Shown in pieces: positions 61,153-64,000 of a stretch of DNA of 64,000 nucleotides. The position numbers were made by a program, and so were the translations under genes. The number at the start of each line of letters is the position of its first letter. Positions within the stretch are counted from its first letter, which is position 1. The notes beneath the pieces are model-generated. The model was given only the letters and a program-made list of their open reading frames with translations. It was not told the origin of the DNA and did not search any database. The stretch is from Thermopolyspora flexuosa (GTDB lineage Bacteria; Actinomycetota; Actinomycetes; Streptosporangiales; Streptosporangiaceae), in NCBI RefSeq assembly GCF_006716785.1, contig NZ_VFPQ01000001.1, forward strand, positions 744,001 through 808,000, read 5' to 3'.

Positions 61153-61289
61153 CCGATCACCACTCTTCAGGTGAGTGCGTAGAGCACAGTTTGCCGCTAT
61201 CAGCCCAGCTGCGCCCTCCTTGGACGCATCTTTTCGGCTATTTCCGAATTTCTGGCTGAGTGGCCCGGGGCGGCGCGAGCATCGGGGCC

Positions 61290-62522
61290 ATGACCACGTT
61301 CGGCCAGGTGTTCGCCGAGCCCCGGTTCCGGGTGCTGTTCGTCGGCCAGACGCTGCTGGTGGCCGGGGACACCGTGAAGATGCTCGCGTTCTCCGTGCTC
61401 GTCTACGCCCGCACCGGATCGCCGGGGCTGTCCGCTGCGGCGTACCTGTCCGGCTTCCTGCCCGAGGTGGTGGGCGGGATCTTCCTGCTGTCGATCGCCG
61501 ACCGGATGCGGCCGCGGGCCCTGATGATCGCCGGCGACCTGCTGCGGGCGGCGACGTGCGTCGCGCTCGCCGTGGGCGGGCTGCCGGTGTGGGCGGCGCT
61601 CGCGCTCGTCTTCGTGACCGGGGTGCCGAGGCCGGTCTTCAGCGCGGCGCGCGCCGCGATGCTGCCGGAGATGCTGGCGGGCGACGCGTTCGTGCTCGGC
61701 CGGGCGGCGCTCGGCATGGTGGCGGCCGGGGCGCAGATCGCCGGGTTCGCGGCCGGCGGGCTCGTGCTCGCCGCGACCGGGCCGGAGCGGGCGCTGCTGG
61801 TGACCGCGGCGCTCTCGCTGCTCAGCGCGGCCGTGGAGCGGCTGGGGCTGCCCGACACCCCGCCGCGCGCCGGCGGTGCGCGGAAGGGAACCGTGCGCAC
61901 CACGCTGCGGGGCAACCGGGAGCTGCTCGCCGACCGCCGGGTGCGCGGGCTGCTGCTCGCCGGGTGGCTGCCGATGCTCGTCTTCGTCGGCGCCGAGGCG
62001 GTGTTCGTGCCGTACCTGACCGGGCTCGGCTCGCCGTCCGGAGCCGGGCTGGTGCTCGCCGCCACCGCCGCTGGCATGGGGCTGGGCAATCTCGTGGTGG
62101 GCCGGTTCGTCTCGCCCGACGGGCGCGAGCGGCTGGTCTTCCCGCTCATGCTGCTGAGCGGGGTGCCGCTGGTGGCGTTCGCCGCGCGGCCGGGCGTCGC
62201 CGTCGCCGCGGTGCTCGCCGCGGCGGGCTGCGCCTGCCTCGCCTACAACCTCGGCCTGCAGCGCCCGTTCGTGGACGCGGTGCCGCCCGACCGTCTCGGC
62301 CAGGCGTACGGCCTGCAGAACTCCGGGATGATGACCGCGCAGGCGGTGGGCGCGATGCTCGTCGGCGCCCTCGCCGAGGTGGTGCCAACGCACCACGCGA
62401 TCGCCTGGGCGGGCGTCGCCGCGGTCGGCTGCGCGCTCGCGCTGCGGGCGACCGTGCGCAACGGGCTCGCCGTCAGGCGGCCCGGGCCGGTGGCGGGATC
62501 TCCCCGGACCCGCGCACGATGA
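61290..62522 (+). CDS. MFS transporter
   Basis: 410 residues from ATG 61290 (an earlier in-frame start at 61260 is less likely). Twelve hydrophobic segments; MFS_1-type opening FAEPRFRVLFVGQTLLVAGD and VVGRFVSPDGRERLVFPLML. Efflux of unknown small molecules. Divergent from the ArsR-like gene, probably its target. The last 50 bases overlap the 3' end of the LacI gene on the other strand. Confidence 0.87.
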   Translation: MTTFGQVFAEPRFRVLFVGQTLLVAGDTVKMLAFSVLVYARTGSPGLSAAAYLSGFLPEVVGGIFLLSIADRMRPRALMIAGDLLRAATCVALAVGGLPVWAALALVFVTGVPRPVFSAARAAMLPEMLAGDAFVLGRAALGMVAAGAQIAGFAAGGLVLAATGPERALLVTAALSLLSAAVERLGLPDTPPRAGGARKGTVRTTLRGNRELLADRRVRGLLLAGWLPMLVFVGAEAVFVPYLTGLGSPSGAGLVLAATAAGMGLGNLVVGRFVSPDGRERLVFPLMLLSGVPLVAFAARPGVAVAAVLAAAGCACLAYNLGLQRPFVDAVPPDRLGQAYGLQNSGMMTAQAVGAMLVGALAEVVPTHHAIAWAGVAAVGCALALRATVRNGLAVRRPGPVAGSPRTRAR

Positions 62523-63507
62523 GCCGGGTGGGCAGCAGCACCCGCTGGGCCGGGCCGCGATCGCCGGCGAGCCGCCGGAACAGCAGCTCCGCGGCGGTCC
62601 GGCCGAGCCCGGCCGGGTCCTGGGCGACCACGGTCACCCCCGGCACGAGCAGGTCGGCGAGCTCGAGGTCGTCGAAGCCGACGAGCGCGGGCCGGTCCGG
62701 GCCGGGGCGCGCGGCGAGCGCCCGCAGCACGTGCGTGGTGATCAGGCCGTTCGCGGTGAACAGCGCGGTGGGCGGGTACGGCAGCGCGGCCATCGCGGCG
62801 AGCGCGGCGCGCAGCCGGTGCGGATCCGGGCGGCCCAGGCTCACCAGCGCCTCGTCGTACGGCAGGCCCGCGGCGGCGAGCGCGTCGCGGTAGCCGCGCA
62901 GCCGCTCCCGCGCGGTGAAGATCGCCGGCGAGTCGCCGAGGAACGCGATCCTGCGGTGGCCGTGCCGGATCAGGTGGGCCACGCCCTGCGCCGCGCCGCC
63001 CGCGTTGTCGCTGAGCACGGTGTCGGCCTCCAGGCCGGACCCGGGCGGCCGGTCGGCGAACGCGACCGCGACGCCCGCCTCCAGCTCGGGCCGCAGGTGG
63101 CCGTGGTCGGTCCCGGCCGGGACGATGACGAGCCCGTCGACCCGGCGGGCGCAGAACGCCGTCACGATGTCCCGCTCCAGGGCCGGGTCCTCCTCGGAGA
63201 TGCCGGTGAACAGCAGGTGGCCGTGGCTCCGGGCGACCGCCTCGACCGCCCGGCTGAGCCCGGAGTAGAACCGGTCGCTGACGTCCCCGATCACCAGGCC
63301 GATGCTCGCGGTCCGGCCCGCGCGCAGCAGCCGGGCGCTGTCGTTGCGCCGGTAGCCGAGCCGCCGGATCGCCTCGCGTACCCGTTCGGCGGTGGCGGGG
63401 TTGACGCCGGGCTCGCCGTTCACCACCCGGGACACGGTCTTGAGCGCCACCCCCGCCGCGGCGGCCACGTCGCGCATGGTCGGCCGGCCGCGTCTGGTGT
63501 CCGTCAC
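62473..63507 (-). CDS. LacI-family sugar-responsive repressor
   Basis: 344 residues from GTG 63507 (frame open further upstream, but the family begins near RRGRPTMRDVAAAAGVALKT). HTH and hinge: DVAAAAGVALKTVSRVVNGE, GVNPATAERVREAIRRLGYR, ARLLRAGRTASIGLVIGDVS. Periplasmic-binding-like effector domain follows. It has its own perfect operator at 63536-63551 on the -35 (TTGACA) of its minus-strand promoter, and the same core lies before the solute-binding-protein gene 4 kb away. It probably represses both. The MFS and ArsR-like genes now lie between regulator and target. Confidence 0.92.
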   Translation of the reverse strand: MTDTRRGRPTMRDVAAAAGVALKTVSRVVNGEPGVNPATAERVREAIRRLGYRRNDSARLLRAGRTASIGLVIGDVSDRFYSGLSRAVEAVARSHGHLLFTGISEEDPALERDIVTAFCARRVDGLVIVPAGTDHGHLRPELEAGVAVAFADRPPGSGLEADTVLSDNAGGAAQGVAHLIRHGHRRIAFLGDSPAIFTARERLRGYRDALAAAGLPYDEALVSLGRPDPHRLRAALAAMAALPYPPTALFTANGLITTHVLRALAARPGPDRPALVGFDDLELADLLVPGVTVVAQDPAGLGRTAAELLFRRLAGDRGPAQRVLLPTRLIVRGSGEIPPPARAA

Positions 63508-63535
63508 GTGGAGATCATCCCGCAGAACATGGGGC

Positions 63536-63551
63536 TTGACAACGTTGTCAA
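63536..63551. promoter_or_regulatory. LacI autoregulatory operator
   Basis: TTGACAACGTTGTCAA, a perfect 16-bp palindrome, 29 bases upstream of the LacI start codon. On the minus strand its TTGACA doubles as the -35 of a promoter with TGTTCT as a weak -10. The rest of the 63552-63838 gap shows no gene. Confidence 0.8.
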
Positions 63552-63838
63552 GATCTCGATCAGGGGTGGCGCCCCTGGAATGACCACTCCGTGCCACGCG
63601 GACTTCCGCACGATATAAGCCTGTTTGACCCCAAGTGGTCATGGGACATACGTTCTGACTGGTCGTCCCGTCGACCGGAACGGTCCGAAGTCACCGTCCC
63701 GGATCGCCGAGGCGACCTCGTGACGAGCGTTCCGGGTAGCGCGGCCGGGTCGGGTGGCCGGTGCGGGCGGTGGGTGAGGCGGACCCGCCGCGTCACGAAG
63801 TCGGCGATCACCCCTGGCACCGGGAAGGACGGGCGAGT

Positions 63839-64000
63839 GTGAGGACGGTACGGGACGCGGCGTTCGACGTGCTGCGCCGCACCGGCATGACCACGATCTT
63901 CAGCAACCCCGGATCCACCGAGATCCCGCTGCTCGCCGGGCTCCCCGACGATTTCGCGTTCGTGCTCGGGCTGCACGAGGGCGCCGTGGTCGGCATGGCC
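63839..64000 (+). CDS. Thiamine-diphosphate enzyme, benzoylformate-decarboxylase-like (partial)
   Basis: First 54 codons from GTG 63839, preceded by GGAAGGA; the rest is off the right edge. Starts VRTVRDAAFDVLRRTGMTTI, then NPGSTEIPLL and LGLHEGAVVGMA. The His-Glu pair in LHEGAV is the N1'-activating glutamate of the thiamine-diphosphate Pyr domain. The FSNPGSTEIP segment is typical of the benzoylformate decarboxylase/MdlC branch rather than acetolactate synthase. Substrate cannot be judged from this fragment. Confidence 0.8.
   Translation, partial: MRTVRDAAFDVLRRTGMTTIFSNPGSTEIPLLAGLPDDFAFVLGLHEGAVVGMA

Overview
The window is about 70% G+C, dense in GTG and TTG starts, and carries a gene order that is characteristic of Actinobacteria. 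The block serA - leuB - ilvE - (FAH hydrolase) - gltX - ndgR/leuCD - hup - fbiD - plsC - gpsA - ddl - DUF3515 - thiL - rpmB - DAK - recG - rsmD - coaD - DUF177 - rpmF - rnc - mutM - acyP - smc - ftsY matches, gene for gene in large part, the Mycobacterium tuberculosis region Rv2921c-Rv2996c (serA1, leuB, gltS, leuCD, hupB, fbiD, gpdA2, ddlA, thiL, recG, kdtB, rnc, fpg, smc, ftsY). F420 biosynthesis (fbiD), zinc-type L28 and L32, and a C. glutamicum/Streptomyces-like IclR-leuCD arrangement fit the same phylum. The genus cannot be fixed from sequence alone; a member of Streptosporangiales is my best guess, held weakly.

Layout. 1-5.5 kb: an SseB-like gene runs off the left edge, then serA behind a near-perfect CRP/GlxR-type palindrome, leuB and ilvE. 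5.6-15 kb: an O-methyltransferase, citramalate synthase cimA behind a candidate Leu/Ile attenuator, a secreted heparinase-like protein, an ABM monooxygenase, FAH hydrolase, gltX and an M3 peptidase. 15-21 kb: tRNA-Gln(CTG) and tRNA-Glu(CTC), a HEAT-like protein, ndgR-leuC-leuD, HU. 21-31.7 kb: a TetR-controlled MFS exporter, fbiD, plsC, gpsA, ddl, thiL, thiD. 31.8-33.4 kb: a repeat-bearing, largely disordered single-pass membrane protein. 33.7-48.2 kb: core genome maintenance and translation genes (rpmB, DAK-family kinase, recG, rsmD, coaD, rpmF, rnc, mutM, smc, ftsY). 48.2-54.4 kb: a 0.9 kb gap, an orphan SigH/SigR-type sigma factor, a DMT transporter facing an XRE-cupin regulator, a polysaccharide deacetylase and typA. 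54.6-64 kb is more accessory: hydrolase, secreted coiled-coil protein, TetR, MerR, LysE, a sugar-binding lipoprotein whose two permeases have been reduced to a fused scar, an ArsR-like gene, an MFS transporter, a LacI regulator and the start of a thiamine-diphosphate enzyme.

How the genes work together. serA, leuB, ilvE, cimA and leuCD together give serine entry and most of the leucine/isoleucine routes: cimA supplies 2-ketobutyrate for isoleucine from pyruvate. gltX sits within 5 kb of both tRNAs that a non-discriminating GluRS charges. plsC-gpsA serve phospholipid synthesis. Regulation visible in the sequence includes leaderless promoters (a -10 hexamer usually 6-7 nt before the start codon) at many genes, operators shared between the LacI gene and the solute-binding-protein gene, and palindromes at ndgR/leuC and TetR/MFS.

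Unusual signals: an octamer (GCCGTACC/GGTACGGC) that I find roughly ten times more often than base composition predicts; a deletion scar joining the N-terminus of one ABC permease to the C-terminus of another; a four-fold repeat in a disordered membrane protein; and a cimA leader encoding Leu-Leu-Ile-Ile. No CRISPR array, rRNA, insertion sequence or phage module was seen.
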